From Nocardia altamirensis NBRC 108246 (lineage in GTDB: Bacteria; Actinomycetota; Actinomycetes; Mycobacteriales; Mycobacteriaceae), in assembly GCF_001612685.1 (NCBI RefSeq), contig NZ_BDAY01000029.1, forward strand, positions 1 through 64,000: 64,000 bases of DNA. Reading direction: 5' to 3'. This document shows, in pieces, positions 17,513 to 28,000 of this stretch; position 1 is the first letter of the stretch; the number at the start of each line of letters is the position of its first letter. A model generated the notes under the pieces. That model worked only from the letters and a program-made list of their open reading frames with translations. It was not told where the DNA came from and searched no databases. The translations under genes were made by a program, and so were the position numbers.

Positions 17513-18705
17513 TGCAGTCCTTCGGTCAGCTCACGTGGTGACGGAACTCGCTCGATCGCTGCGCGCAATCTGGCTTGGGACGGATGAAGGTAGGGCTCCG
17601 CTGATGACGGGCTGGCGTGGCCGAGCAATGCCTGGATCTCGTCAAGCACGGCCCCGGAATCGGCAAGGTTGCTTGCAAATCCGTGGCGGCCTTGATGCGG
17701 GGAAACCGAGCGAGTCAACTGTGCTCGTCGACAAAGCGACTCGAACAACTCGTTGAGCGCATCTGGTGTCATCGGCGCCCCCAGCGGTGCCCGGAAAAGG
17801 TTGACCAGCAAGAAATCGCACTCGGTGGCCGCAGGCTGTTGCTCACGCTGGAGCAGGTAGAGGTCGATCGCACGAACGGTGAGGAAATCCAATGGCACCG
17901 CCCTGGCATTGCGCGACTTCGCCCAAGCGCCGTTCGGGTTGTCCCGCCGGACCACGTGCAGATGCGCCCCCTCGACCGGACAATCGTGGATAGTGTTGTC
18001 CGGCAACAGATGTAGATCACTTCGTCGCAGACCGGTGGCTTCGCCGCGGCGCAGCCCGGCGCGGGTCAGCAACAGCACGATCAGCCTGTCGCGCGCGGAG
18101 TGACACACGCGGAACAAGGCGACGATCTCGGCATCGGTGGCACGGTCCACTGCAGTCTCGGGCTCGTGCAGTCTGTGGCGAGCCCGCAGCCGATACTGCA
18201 GCTGGCTCGACTCGCCCTGAGCGGCGAATGGCAGATCCCGGTTGTCGCCGATCTCGTAGAGCTGCTCCATCACCCAGGCTGGTGCTTCCCTGGCCGCCAC
18301 CGCGAACATCAGGAAGCCGCGAGTAGCGACGAGGATCTTGTTGATTCGCGACTCCTTACGGACCGGTTCAGCACCGGGCCCCATCACCACCCGGCCGCCG
18401 GTGCCGGCCGGGGTGTATTTCAGCCACACCATGAACAAGCCGAAATGCCTTGCTGCCGTGCGCCATTCCCGATCAGTGCTCGCGCACCAGCGCAGATATA
18501 GTGACACGCTCTGTGCGTAGGCCTTCGTCGTCGACTCGGCACGGTCCCGGCCGAACCGCAGCTCCCTCAGATACCGGTCAGCGATCGGCTCCACCTCGTA
18601 AACCTCATCGATCACTGTCCAATACCTGCCGCCCGACGGCATTCGCACAGGAAACGCTCGCACTACCCACTCCGCTCTCCGTTGATCGAAACAACACGGA
18701 GCCAT
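17509..18705 (-). CDS. TnpA-like tyrosine recombinase
   Basis: Tyrosine site-specific recombinase and first gene of the transposon's recombinase operon. ATG 18705 is used here (398 residues); GTG 18717 and ATG 18642 are alternatives, the last fitting the family start best. The N-terminal SAM-like core-binding domain includes LRFGRDRAESTTKAYAQSVS. The catalytic domain shows LLLTRAGLRRGEATGLRRSD (catalytic Arg), SVSPHQGRHGFASNLADSGA (H-x-x-R) and LLGHASPSSAEPYLHPS (His and nucleophile Tyr). It acts with the tnpB-like product. All catalytic residues appear present, unlike the intact-frame problem in tnpB. Confidence 0.85.
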   Translation of the reverse strand: MAPCCFDQRRAEWVVRAFPVRMPSGGRYWTVIDEVYEVEPIADRYLRELRFGRDRAESTTKAYAQSVSLYLRWCASTDREWRTAARHFGLFMVWLKYTPAGTGGRVVMGPGAEPVRKESRINKILVATRGFLMFAVAAREAPAWVMEQLYEIGDNRDLPFAAQGESSQLQYRLRARHRLHEPETAVDRATDAEIVALFRVCHSARDRLIVLLLTRAGLRRGEATGLRRSDLHLLPDNTIHDCPVEGAHLHVVRRDNPNGAWAKSRNARAVPLDFLTVRAIDLYLLQREQQPAATECDFLLVNLFRAPLGAPMTPDALNELFESLCRRAQLTRSVSPHQGRHGFASNLADSGAVLDEIQALLGHASPSSAEPYLHPSQARLRAAIERVPSPRELTEGLQ

Positions 18706-18784
18706 AGAGCTACACACCCCCAGAGAACCGTCGCAAAACTCCGACGGAGTGTCACCGACACGACGTCACGCCACAGGTTCAGAT

Positions 18785-18795
18785 CCCCTAGAGAA
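18785..18795. repeat. Right terminal inverted repeat of the Tn554-like element
   Basis: CCCCTAGAGAA, the inverted match of 13765-13775. The TAG inside it ends the truncated N-terminal half of the regulator at 18788, so the stop codon is supplied by the element itself. Confidence 0.65.
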
Positions 18796-19564
18796 CGTGC
18801 GCGTGACCGACGTTGAGCCAGTAGCTCCAGTCCGGCGCGATCGTAATGGAGGTGTCGAGGTGAGTGAATGCGCTGTCGATCGCTCGCCGGCATCCTGCGG
18901 TGGATCCGTCGGTGGCGTGCGCTTCTGCAGCCCTTAGGTCCAGGATTGCCAAGACACGAGGACTGGCACCGCGGTATTCGCTGCGGGCGCATTCGGCCAG
19001 CGCGACCGCTTCGCGGGGGTGTTGGATGTCTTTTGCCTGGCAACTCAAGAAGCCCAAGATGTTGGCCGCCAAGGCGTGGTCGCCAGCTTCGCGTGCGACG
19101 CGTAGGGCGGCCAGCCAATACCGTCGGGCTTTGGCATGCCGGCCCGCATCGAAACTGACCCAACCGGCAAGACGCAGTAACTCTGCGGCGTTGCTGTGCA
19201 GGCGTCGGCCGACGGTGTCGGAGTATCGACTGTGCTGGAGCAATTGCACGACCCGTCGCAGATCCGTGCGAATCAACAGCAGCAGCGCGTCGGCACCACC
19301 ATCGTCGTCTTGGCGCCGAAGACTACCGACGATGAGGTCGAGCTGGTCGACGATGGCGAGGTCCACTCGCCGAGCTCGGCCCCATCGGGTGAGGTGTGGG
19401 ACGGGGTCGGTCAGAAGCCACTGATGGGCAGGTGCGCTCAGGACGGTGCCCATCATGGTGAGGAACGCCCGCCGGTCCACGAGAGTCAGCCTCGTACGTG
19501 CTGCACAGCGGTGCGTGTGAGGGATACTGCCCGGGCTGGAGGGAACCACTCGGTTCGCTGGCAT
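18796..19564 (-). pseudogene. N-terminal fragment of the split TPR regulator
   Basis: Read from ATG 19564, 256 residues belong to the host gene before the element supplies a stop (TAG at 18788). The sequence has LTLVDRRAFLTMMGTVLSAP near the start and TPR-like helices (LLRLAGWVSFDAGRHAKARR, ALRVAREAGDHALAANILGF). It ends at PDWSYWLNVGH, exactly where related regulators continue into the segment found at 13415-13764. No XRE HTH is visible upstream, so the protein was either a TPR-only member or had already lost its N-terminus. Its neighbour at 20507 is an intact XRE/TPR protein. Confidence 0.75.
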
Positions 19565-19616
19565 AAAGGTGGTTCGATGTGACTCATAGCCGCTCTCCCC
19601 GTGCGGGTTTCGAGTA

Positions 19617-20510
19617 TTAGCTGATCGCGCGCCATTGGGTATCGGCGAACTTCGGGTTGCGCAGGCTGCGGATTCGGCGGTCGAGTTCGTGTTGGGCGAG
19701 TTGGTCGTTGTCGCTTGCTCGTCGGATGTAGCTGATCAGGGTGTGCAGGTCGCGCATGGCCAGCAGGGTGTTGTAGCCGTTCCAGTCACGGATGTCCCAG
19801 CCGTAGGCGGTACTGAAGTCGGCGAGTTCGGTGTCGGTGAGGCCGAATCGTGTGCTTTGGAATGTGTGTATGAGGTCGAGTTCTCTTGGGGCGATGCTGA
19901 TTTCGTCCCAGTCCCCGAGGAGGACGTGTTCGGGGCCCCAGAGGGTGTTTCCGCTGTAGGCGTCTCCGTGCACGAGGCCGCGGCCGAGGTGGGAGTCGAG
20001 GTTGTGGTAGCTGTCGACGAGTTCGCGCGCTTGATCGGTGAGCCATTGCCGGTCACCGGGATCGAGTGCGCTGCTGGAGTGTGGGTCTGCCAGTACTTGC
20101 GTCAGCCCGGCCAGCGGGAGGTAGGTCGGGAGCTCGAAAGGGAAAGGGCCGGGCAGGGCATGGAGCTGGCGAAGGATCGTGGCGAGTTCGTATGAGGGCG
20201 GTTCGCCGCGTCCGTGTTGTGGGTAGTACTGCCAGAAGGTCACTGTGTCGTGGTCGATGTCGATGGCGTGGTCGATGACCGGCTCGGTGACGGGGATGTG
20301 TTGTTCGGCAAGCCATTTCGTGATGGCGACTGATGCTCGTGCTTGCAGGCCGTGGTGTTCGTTGTGGCTGATCCGGGCGATGACGTTCGCGTGGGGTAGC
20401 AGGTAGACGGTGTTGGAGCGTTCGTGGAGTAGCTGCGCGTTTCGGGAATCGAGATCTACCTGGCGGCATGCGGTGTGTAGGGCGTGGCTGGTGCGGGTTG
20501 GTGTGCTCAT
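19617..20510 (-). CDS. APH-family phosphotransferase
   Basis: A 297-residue aminoglycoside/choline-kinase-like phosphotransferase. The catalytic loop GLVHGDAYSGNTLW has the HGD at 181-183 and Asn 188. The metal-binding loop is LLGDWDEIS near 198. The N-lobe has NVIARISHNEHHGLQARAS. Its start overlaps the stop of the XRE/TPR regulator (ATGA, 20507-20510), so the two form an operon, divergent from the megasynthase. It could phosphorylate the cluster's product for self-protection or a biosynthetic intermediate. The kinase fold is clear; the substrate is unknown. Confidence 0.8.
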   Translation of the reverse strand: MSTPTRTSHALHTACRQVDLDSRNAQLLHERSNTVYLLPHANVIARISHNEHHGLQARASVAITKWLAEQHIPVTEPVIDHAIDIDHDTVTFWQYYPQHGRGEPPSYELATILRQLHALPGPFPFELPTYLPLAGLTQVLADPHSSSALDPGDRQWLTDQARELVDSYHNLDSHLGRGLVHGDAYSGNTLWGPEHVLLGDWDEISIAPRELDLIHTFQSTRFGLTDTELADFSTAYGWDIRDWNGYNTLLAMRDLHTLISYIRRASDNDQLAQHELDRRIRSLRNPKFADTQWRAIS

Positions 20511-21757
20511 CGCAGCGCTGGCAGTTCGTTGGCGGTGAACATGGCGATCTCCTGGCTGAGGTTTCGGGCTATCGAGGCGTTGACATCGCGTGTGGTGTGC
20601 AACGCGCCGTCAACAGCGTTCATACCATCGACGATGGGGTAGATGCGCTGATCGGGTTGCAGCGTGAAGACTGGCACCAGGATTTCGCAGGCTCCGTCGA
20701 CGGCTCCGGTAAGGATCCGGGCGATGGCGACGTCGGTGCGCGCGATGGCTTCGTCACCGTAGGAGCGCGATTCCTCGGGTCCGCTGGTGTAGCCGGTGAT
20801 CGCGTCGAGCGCCCACTGTTCGGCTTGGGGGTAGTCCTGGATGAGCCGGTAGGTGCTGCCGATGTAGTAGGCCAGTTTGGTGGTGGGAAAGCGCATGCTG
20901 CCGCCGAATGCGGCGAGTTCGTCGGTGGTGTCGGCGTTGTCTGCCGCTCGTTCGGCGCGGTGGATGGCGGCGCGGGCTTCGGTGGTGCGGCCCAGGCGTG
21001 CGCAGCAGCGTGCTTCGAGCGCGGCCAAGCGGACCTGGTGTTGGCCGGGTGGTGCCCAGGTGGAGGCTTCGCGCGCGAATTGCATTGCAGCGGACGGGTT
21101 GTTGTTCCATTCGGCGATGAGTGCGCGGGTGCCTGCTGACCAGGCGCGTAGCCCGTCGTGTCCGGCCTTGCGGGCCAGCAGTTCCGCGGCCATGGCGTGT
21201 TCCATGGCCGAGGTGGCGTCGCCGAGATTGTCGGTGACCTGGGCCAGCAGTTCGATCGAGACGCCGGCGAGGAAGAGCAGTTCGCGTTTTCTGTGTAGGG
21301 AGGGCTGGGTGCACAGGGCCTTTTTGACTCGGTCGCGCAGTGTGGCAAGTTCGTGCAGCAGTGGTTGGGGCGCGGAGTAGACGAAGCGTTGGGCGATACT
21401 GGCGAGTTGGTCGGCCAGGTTGGTGACGATGAGGCCGGGATCGTCGTTGGCGACCCATTCGGCGAAGGCGACCGAGTCGGCGGCGCAGTTCACTGTGTCC
21501 TGGTCGAGTGGCATCGGTGTGCCGTCACTGCGGAATCCGATGGCTCGATAGAACCGTTGCTGCGGTTCCTCATCGAGCCAGTCGAGCAAGGTCTCCATCA
21601 TGTCGGCGAAACGAGGGCTCAGGACAGCAGTCGCCTTGCCTTGCTCCCAGTAACCCACCGTGCGATCTGCGATCCCGGCTTTGGCAGCGAAGTCGACTTG
21701 CGAGAGCCCGTGCACGGCGCGCAGCGCGGCTACTTCGATCCCGGTCCACCTGATCAT
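20507..21757 (-). CDS. XRE-family regulator with TPR domain
   Basis: The 416-residue protein starts at ATG 21757, after a GGGGTGGGG stretch. The N-terminal HTH reads VAALRAVHGLSQVDFAAKAG, then IADRTVGYWEQGKA. From about residue 110 the protein consists of TPR-like helices, e.g. LLFLAGVSIELLAQVTDNLG, LGRTTEARAAIHRAERAAD and LIQDYPQAEQWALDAITGY. Such proteins are common as local regulators in actinobacterial gene clusters. It is divergent from the megasynthase gene at 22025 across a 267-base region and is the natural candidate for controlling it. Confidence 0.8.
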   Translation of the reverse strand: MIRWTGIEVAALRAVHGLSQVDFAAKAGIADRTVGYWEQGKATAVLSPRFADMMETLLDWLDEEPQQRFYRAIGFRSDGTPMPLDQDTVNCAADSVAFAEWVANDDPGLIVTNLADQLASIAQRFVYSAPQPLLHELATLRDRVKKALCTQPSLHRKRELLFLAGVSIELLAQVTDNLGDATSAMEHAMAAELLARKAGHDGLRAWSAGTRALIAEWNNNPSAAMQFAREASTWAPPGQHQVRLAALEARCCARLGRTTEARAAIHRAERAADNADTTDELAAFGGSMRFPTTKLAYYIGSTYRLIQDYPQAEQWALDAITGYTSGPEESRSYGDEAIARTDVAIARILTGAVDGACEILVPVFTLQPDQRIYPIVDGMNAVDGALHTTRDVNASIARNLSQEIAMFTANELPALR

Positions 21758-22024
21758 CGGATCCCCACCCCTGCATGTCGGCGTGTCGATTACCAGAACT
21801 CTAGGACCGAACTGCCAGTTCTTACCTGCCTTTCCAGCGGATTCGCACCGATTCTGAGTTCGGCACCCGCCACCGAGCCCGTGAAGCCGCCTCCCCCCGC
21901 CGGCTGAACGCGACGAGCGGGCGACTCGGAGGAGATTTGGGGCTGCACCCCTTTTCTCGGATACGCCCCGAGACCGCTTGCGCCGCCCTCGGGGCGGGTG
22001 CCCTCGCCGACGAGGAGGGCACAG
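21758..22024. promoter_or_regulatory. Divergent promoter region of the biosynthetic cluster
   Basis: This 267-base region separates the XRE/TPR regulator from the megasynthase gene and must hold both promoters. A strong ribosome binding site, GAGGAGGG (22011-22018), precedes ATG 22025. I did not find a clear palindromic operator or a confident -10/-35 pair. Confidence 0.45.
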
Positions 22025-25000
22025 ATGACGAACACGACCGATTCCACGATTGATCCGGATCCGGAGCCACAGGTGGATCCGGCGTCGGGTCACTGTGCGG
22101 CCACCGACGTGAGCACCCGGCTCGGTCCGTGGTGGCGCGTGTGCGTGCATCGGCTGGTGGAGGCCAGCGTCGCGGCGTATCCGGACACGGTCGCGGTGGA
22201 ATTCGTTGGCGAGCAGGTGACCTACGCCCAGCTGAATCGGCGTGCCAATCAGCTTGCCCGGCACCTGATTTCAATCGGAATCGCCCCAGGCGAGCTGGTC
22301 GGTCTGTGTCTGGACCGGTCGATTGAGCTGGTCGTGTCGGTGCTGGCGATCCTCAAGGCCGGCGCCACAGTGGTTCCGCTGGATCCGGCCTATCCGGCCG
22401 ATCGGCTGGAATTCATGCTTGCGGATTCCGGCGCATGCGTTGTGCTCACCGCCGGTGCCGTCGACGTGGCCGACCAGTTGTCGGCCCGACATACCGTGAT
22501 CGGGCTCGACAGCATCGCGGAGTCGGTGGGGTGGTTTGCCGAGAGCGATCTCGACGGGGATCTGCCGGGCGAGACCGCTGCCTACTGCATCTACACCTCC
22601 GGCTCGACCGGCCAGCCCAAAGCGGTCGTGGTCGAGCATGCGGCATTGGCCAATATTGTTGCCTGGCATCGTGATACGTGGCTCGCCGATCCCGGCACTA
22701 GGACATTGTTGTTCTCTCCGATCAGTTTCGACGTCGCGTTCCACGAGATCATCGCGGGGCTGAGTACCGGCGCGACGCTGGTCCAGATCCCCGAAGCGAC
22801 TCGCATCAATCCGATGGCATTGCTCGAGTTCGCACGCGAGCACGACGTGCACAAGTGGTACATGCCGTTCGTCACTCTGCAGCAGGTGGCGCAAGCAGCA
22901 CTGACCGCAGCCGTGCCAGGGCGGTTGCGGGAGGTGATCGTTGGTGGGGAGGTGCTGCGGGCGACTCCGGCGGTGCGAGAGTTCGCGCGCCGCACCGGAT
23001 GCGTGATTCGCAACCACTACGGCTCCACCGAATGTATAGACGTTGCGACACATACCCTTTCCGGGGATCCGGGCGACTGGCCTGCCGTCGTGCCGATCGG
23101 GCGGGCGAACGTGTCGAACATGAACCTCTACATCCTCGATTCCTGGCTGCGGCCGGTGGCCGAGGGCGTCGTGGGGGAGATCTACGCCGAAGGCGAGAGC
23201 CTGGCTCGCTGCTATCACGGCCGCCCCGGATTGACCGCCGCCCGGTTCGTCGCGAACCCGTTCCCAACCTGCGGATCACGGTTGTACCGCCTCGGTGACC
23301 TCGGCCGGCGGCGAGCTGACGGCACCATCGAATGCCTCGGGCGCGCTGATGCCCAGGTCAAGATCCGCGGCGTCCGAGTCGAACCCGGCGAGGTCGAAGC
23401 GGTCCTCGCCGAGCATGCGGCGGTGGCCGAATGCGCCGTGATCGCCGAACCGAGCACCCATGGTGGCACCCGGTTACATGCGGTCGTCGTCGCGATGGCC
23501 GGACACGACAGGGAGGAAATTCCGCACCAGTTGCGCGCCGACGTGGCCGCCTGCCTGCCGAAGCACATGGTCCCCGCGAAGGTGAGCTTCGTCGACGCGC
23601 TGCCGATGACACCGAGCGGCAAGCTGGACCGCCGCGCCCTGGCCGCGACCGAGCCCGTTGCGAGTTCGCGCGATCGTGGCGCGGCGGGGGAGCCGGCGCA
23701 GGCGCGGCTGTGCGAGATCTGGTGTGAGCTGCTGGAGGTGGCGCGCGTCGACGTGCATACCGGTTTCGCCGAGCTGGGCGCGGATTCGCTTCTGCTGGTC
23801 ACCGCGCACCAGCGCATCGGTGCCGCCTTCGGACGAGAGTTGGCCGCCGAGACGCTGTTTCGGTACCCGACCATCGCGGCCCTGGCGCAATTTCTGGACC
23901 ACGGCGAGGAGGAGTCGTCCGGACAGCGCGTTGTCGCTGACCTCGGTGTCCGGGACGTGGAGCGATCCGGTGATGTTGCCATCATCGGTATGGCATGCCG
24001 CGTCCCCGGGGCTGACACTCTGGATGAGTTCTGGGCGAACCTGTGCCGCGGCGTGGAGTCGATCGCACCGATCACGCCGGCGGCCATGGATCGGTGCGAA
24101 CCCGACCCCACCGGCGACCCGTATTTCGTCGGTTCCGCGGCGGCGATAGAAGGCATCGACCAATTCGACGCCGGATTCTTCGGCTACAGCCCCGCCGACG
24201 CGGCGATGATCGACCCTCAGCAGCGGTTGTTCCTCGAATCCACCTGGGAGGCAATCGAAAACGCCGGAGTCGACCCCGCCTGCCATGAGGTCGGCGTCTT
24301 CGCGGGATCCTCGACCAGCACCTACCTGATCAACAACGTGCTGCCCGCCAAGGCACCGGGAACGTATCTGAGCCATCGGCACTTCGACGACAGCACTGCG
24401 GCGCGGATCGAGCAAGGCAACGCCGGTGACCATCTGCCGATGCGGGCGTCCTACAAGCTGGGCTTGCGCGGGCCCAGCGTCAATGTCCAATCGACGTGCT
24501 CGACCAGCCTGGTCGCGGTCCACCTGGCCCGGCAGGCACTGCTGAACGGTGACTGCGATATCGCTGTCGCGGGCGGGGTTTCGATCATCACCCCGCAGCG
24601 CACCGGCTACCTGTGGCGCGAGGGAATGATGGTCTCCCCGGACGGGCACTGCCGCGCCTTCGACGCCGAGGCCGCGGGCACGGTTTTCGGCAACGGCCTC
24701 GGTGTGGTCGTGCTCAAGCCACTTGCCGCCGCACTGGCCGATGGCGACCACGTCTACGCGGTGATCACCGGGTCAGCGGTCAACAACGACGGCGCCGACA
24801 AGGTCGACTACACCGGCCCCAACATCAGCGCTCAAGCCCAGGTGATCGCCCGCGCCCATCAGGATGCTCGCGTCACTGCCGCCGATATCACCTATGTCGA
24901 AACACACGGCACCGCAACAATATTGGGCGATCCGATCGAGATCGCGGGCCTGACGCAGGCGTTTCGTGCCAGCACCGGCCAGCAGGGGAGCTGGTGTGCG

Positions 25001-28000
25001 ATCGGGTCGGTGAAAACCAACATCGGCCACCTCGACGAAGCGGCCGGCGTCATCGGCCTGATCAAGACCGCGCTGAGCCTCTATCACCGCCGTCTCGTAC
25101 CGAGCCTGCACTTTCGCACCCCGAACCCCGCCGCCGCACTGGAGAACAGCCCGTTCGAAGTCAACACCGCACTACGCGCCTGGCCCGCCCACGGGGACCA
25201 GCCGCGCCGCGCCGGAGTCACCGCCCTGGGAATGGGCGGCACCAACTGCCATCTCGTGCTCGAAGAACCACCCGCACCGCGCACCCCGGTGATGCTCGAG
25301 CGGGACCGGCATCTGCTGCCGATCTCGGCGCGCAGCCCTGAGGCGTTGCGCGCCGGCATCGAGCGCTACGCCGAGCACCTCGCGGTCACCGGCGACGCGT
25401 GGGCCGACATCTGCTTCTCTGCGGCGACCGGCCGCCGTCATTTCGATACCCGGATCGCGGTGCTCGCCGCCAACACCACCCAGGCCAAGGCCCAGCTCGC
25501 GCAGCTGCTGGCCACCGATCTCGCCGCGCCCACCCGCCCGCCAGCCCAGCACAGGCGTCGCGTCGCGTTCCTGTGCACCGGTTACGGATCGCAGTATCCG
25601 CAGATGGGCCGCGGATTGTATGAATCCGAGCCGGTATACCGCGAGGCCTTCGACCGCTGCGACGCGATCGCCGCGCCCCTGCTGGGCCGATCGCTGTCGG
25701 CGCTGCTCTACGGGCGCCAACCCGCCACCACGGTCGATGACCCCGTGCTCGCCCAGCCCGCACTATTCGCGGTGGGCTACGCGCTGCACGCGTTGTGGCA
25801 GTCCTGGGGTGTACGCGCTGACGTCGTGGCCGGCCACAGCCTTGGCGAGTACCTGGCTGCGCACCTGGCAGGCGTCTTCAGCGCCGAAGACGCACTGGCG
25901 CTGGTGATCCGGCGCGCGCAGCTCGTCGAGGAACTGGCACCGGCCGCGACCATGGCCTACCTCGCGACCGACGTCGACACGGTCACCGCCGCGTTGAGCG
26001 GCTACGGCCAGACTGTGGCGATCGCCGCGGTGAACGCACCCGACGCCACCGTGATCTCCGGGCAGACGAGTGCGGTCGAGGCCGTGCTCGCCGAGCTGCG
26101 CGAGCGCGACATCGACGCGGTGATGCTGTCGGCCACCCGGGCATTCCATTCCCCGCTGATGACACCGGTACTCGATGCCTACCGGGCGGTCGCCGAATCG
26201 ATCACCTACGCCGCCCCGCGCATCCCGATCATCGCGAATCTGTCCGGTGAACTCGCCGGGTCGGCCGATCTGAGCAGTGCCGACTATTGGGTCCGCCACC
26301 TTCTCGAGCCGGTCCAATTCACCCACACCATGGCCACGCTGGCCCGCCAGAACCTCGACGCCTTCGTCGAGCTCGGCCCCAAACCGACCTTGACCGGACT
26401 CGGACAGCGATGCCTGCCGGAATCCGGCGCGGTATGGGCACCCAGCATCACCCCGCGCGACCCGCACGCGGCCTTGGCCGGGGCGCGTTCGTTGTACCTG
26501 GCCGGAATTCGGTTGGACTGGAACGGAATCGGCGCGCCCTTCGCCCGCGGGCGCGTGCCCGTGCCGACCTATGCGTTCCAACGCCGCCGCCATTGGCTCG
26601 AGGTCAACCAGTCCCCGCCGCCAGTAGACCCAACGGCCCTCCCAACGGCCGCGAATCAGGTGCCGCCACCGATGCCGCAGATCCTGGATCTGGTCTGGGA
26701 ACCTGCCCTGCACGGCACCGAGCACGACTCCGCGGGCGGGTACGTGGTCATCGGCGATGACAACGAGCTGAGTACCGCGATCATCGAACGACTCGACAGG
26801 GACGGAACCGGGGGTGTCTTCGTGCCGACCTCCCCGGCCGCGCCCGGCGCGCTGGCCGAGCGGCTGCGCCGTCTACCTTCCATCGCACGGCCCTGGCGGT
26901 TGGTAGTGGTGGTCTCGCCGCTGGATCCGGCCGACGCGGCGGCGGGATTGGTGGCGCTGCTCGATCACCTGGGTGAGGTGCTGGCCTTCGCGACCACCGG
27001 GGCTCACGCGGTGGCGGGGGTGTGCCTGATCTCGGGCGAGAACGATCTGCGGGGTGAAGCGGTGGCCGCGGTGGCCCGCACGCTGGCCGCCGAGCACCCC
27101 GACCTGGAGTGGTCGGCGCTGACCATCCCGACGCCACTGCAGGGCAGCGATCTGGACGCCGCGATCTCCGCCCTGCACACCGGCGGCCGCGGTGAACACT
27201 TCATGGTCTCCGGCGGAGCACTATTCTGCTCCCGCCTGGTCCCAAGCGCCGAGCACCCCGCACCGAGGGCGGCGATGCCGGTGCGCGAGGACGGAATCTA
27301 TGTCATCACCGGCGGCACCGGCGGACTGGGCTTGCAGGTGGCCTGCTGGCTGGCCCGGCAGCGCCCTGCACGGCTGATACTGGTCAGCCGCCACGGAATT
27401 CCCGCCGACGAATCGCTGTGGAAGGCACTGGCAGCTACCGGGGTGCCGGTCGAAGTCGCCACCGCCGACGTCACCGACGAAACCCACCTGCGCGCGATCG
27501 TCGAGGCCTGCGGCTCCCGGTTGCGTGGCGTGGTGCACTGCGCCGGAGGCATCGACGACGCAATCCTGTTGCGCCACAACCGGACCCGATTCGCCAGGGT
27601 TGTCGAGCCGAAAGCGACGGGGGCGTGGCTGCTGCACACGCTGACCGCCGATGCCGGACTGGACTTCTTCGTGATGTTCTCCTCGCTGGCCTCGGTGATC
27701 GGCTACCGCGGACAGGGCGCCTACGCCGCGTCCAACGGCTTCCTCGACGCCCTGGCACGCCACCGCCACCGCCACGGCCTGCCCGCATTGAGCGTGAGCT
27801 GGGGCAGCTGGGCCGGGCCCGGGATGAGCGCGGCACTCTCGCCCGGCCACCGCGCCACCCTGCACGGCGAGGGGGAAACGCCTCTCGCGCCGCAGAGCGC
27901 GTTGGCGGCGATGGCCGCCCTGGTGGACACCGGCCAACCGCACGCCGTCGTCGCCGACATGACCTGGCCCCAGTTGTCGGGCGCCCGTTCCCATCCGCTG

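Larger units (their letters stand above)
13765..18795. mobile_element. Tn554-type transposon (tnpA-tnpB-tnpC class)
   Basis: An element of about 5.03 kb bounded by short imperfect inverted ends, TTCTCTTGGGG (13765-13775) and CCCCTAGAGAA (18785-18795). It carries two tyrosine recombinase genes in ATGA overlap (18705-17509, then 17512-15030), a small DUF6262/TnpC-like gene (15027-14506) and two tiny genes on the opposite strand. This order of A, B and C genes is that of Tn554 and relatives. Its insertion split a TPR regulator gene whose halves flank the ends exactly in frame. No target duplication was seen, as expected for the class. The tnpB-like gene is frameshifted, so the copy may be immobile. 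Confidence 0.8.
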
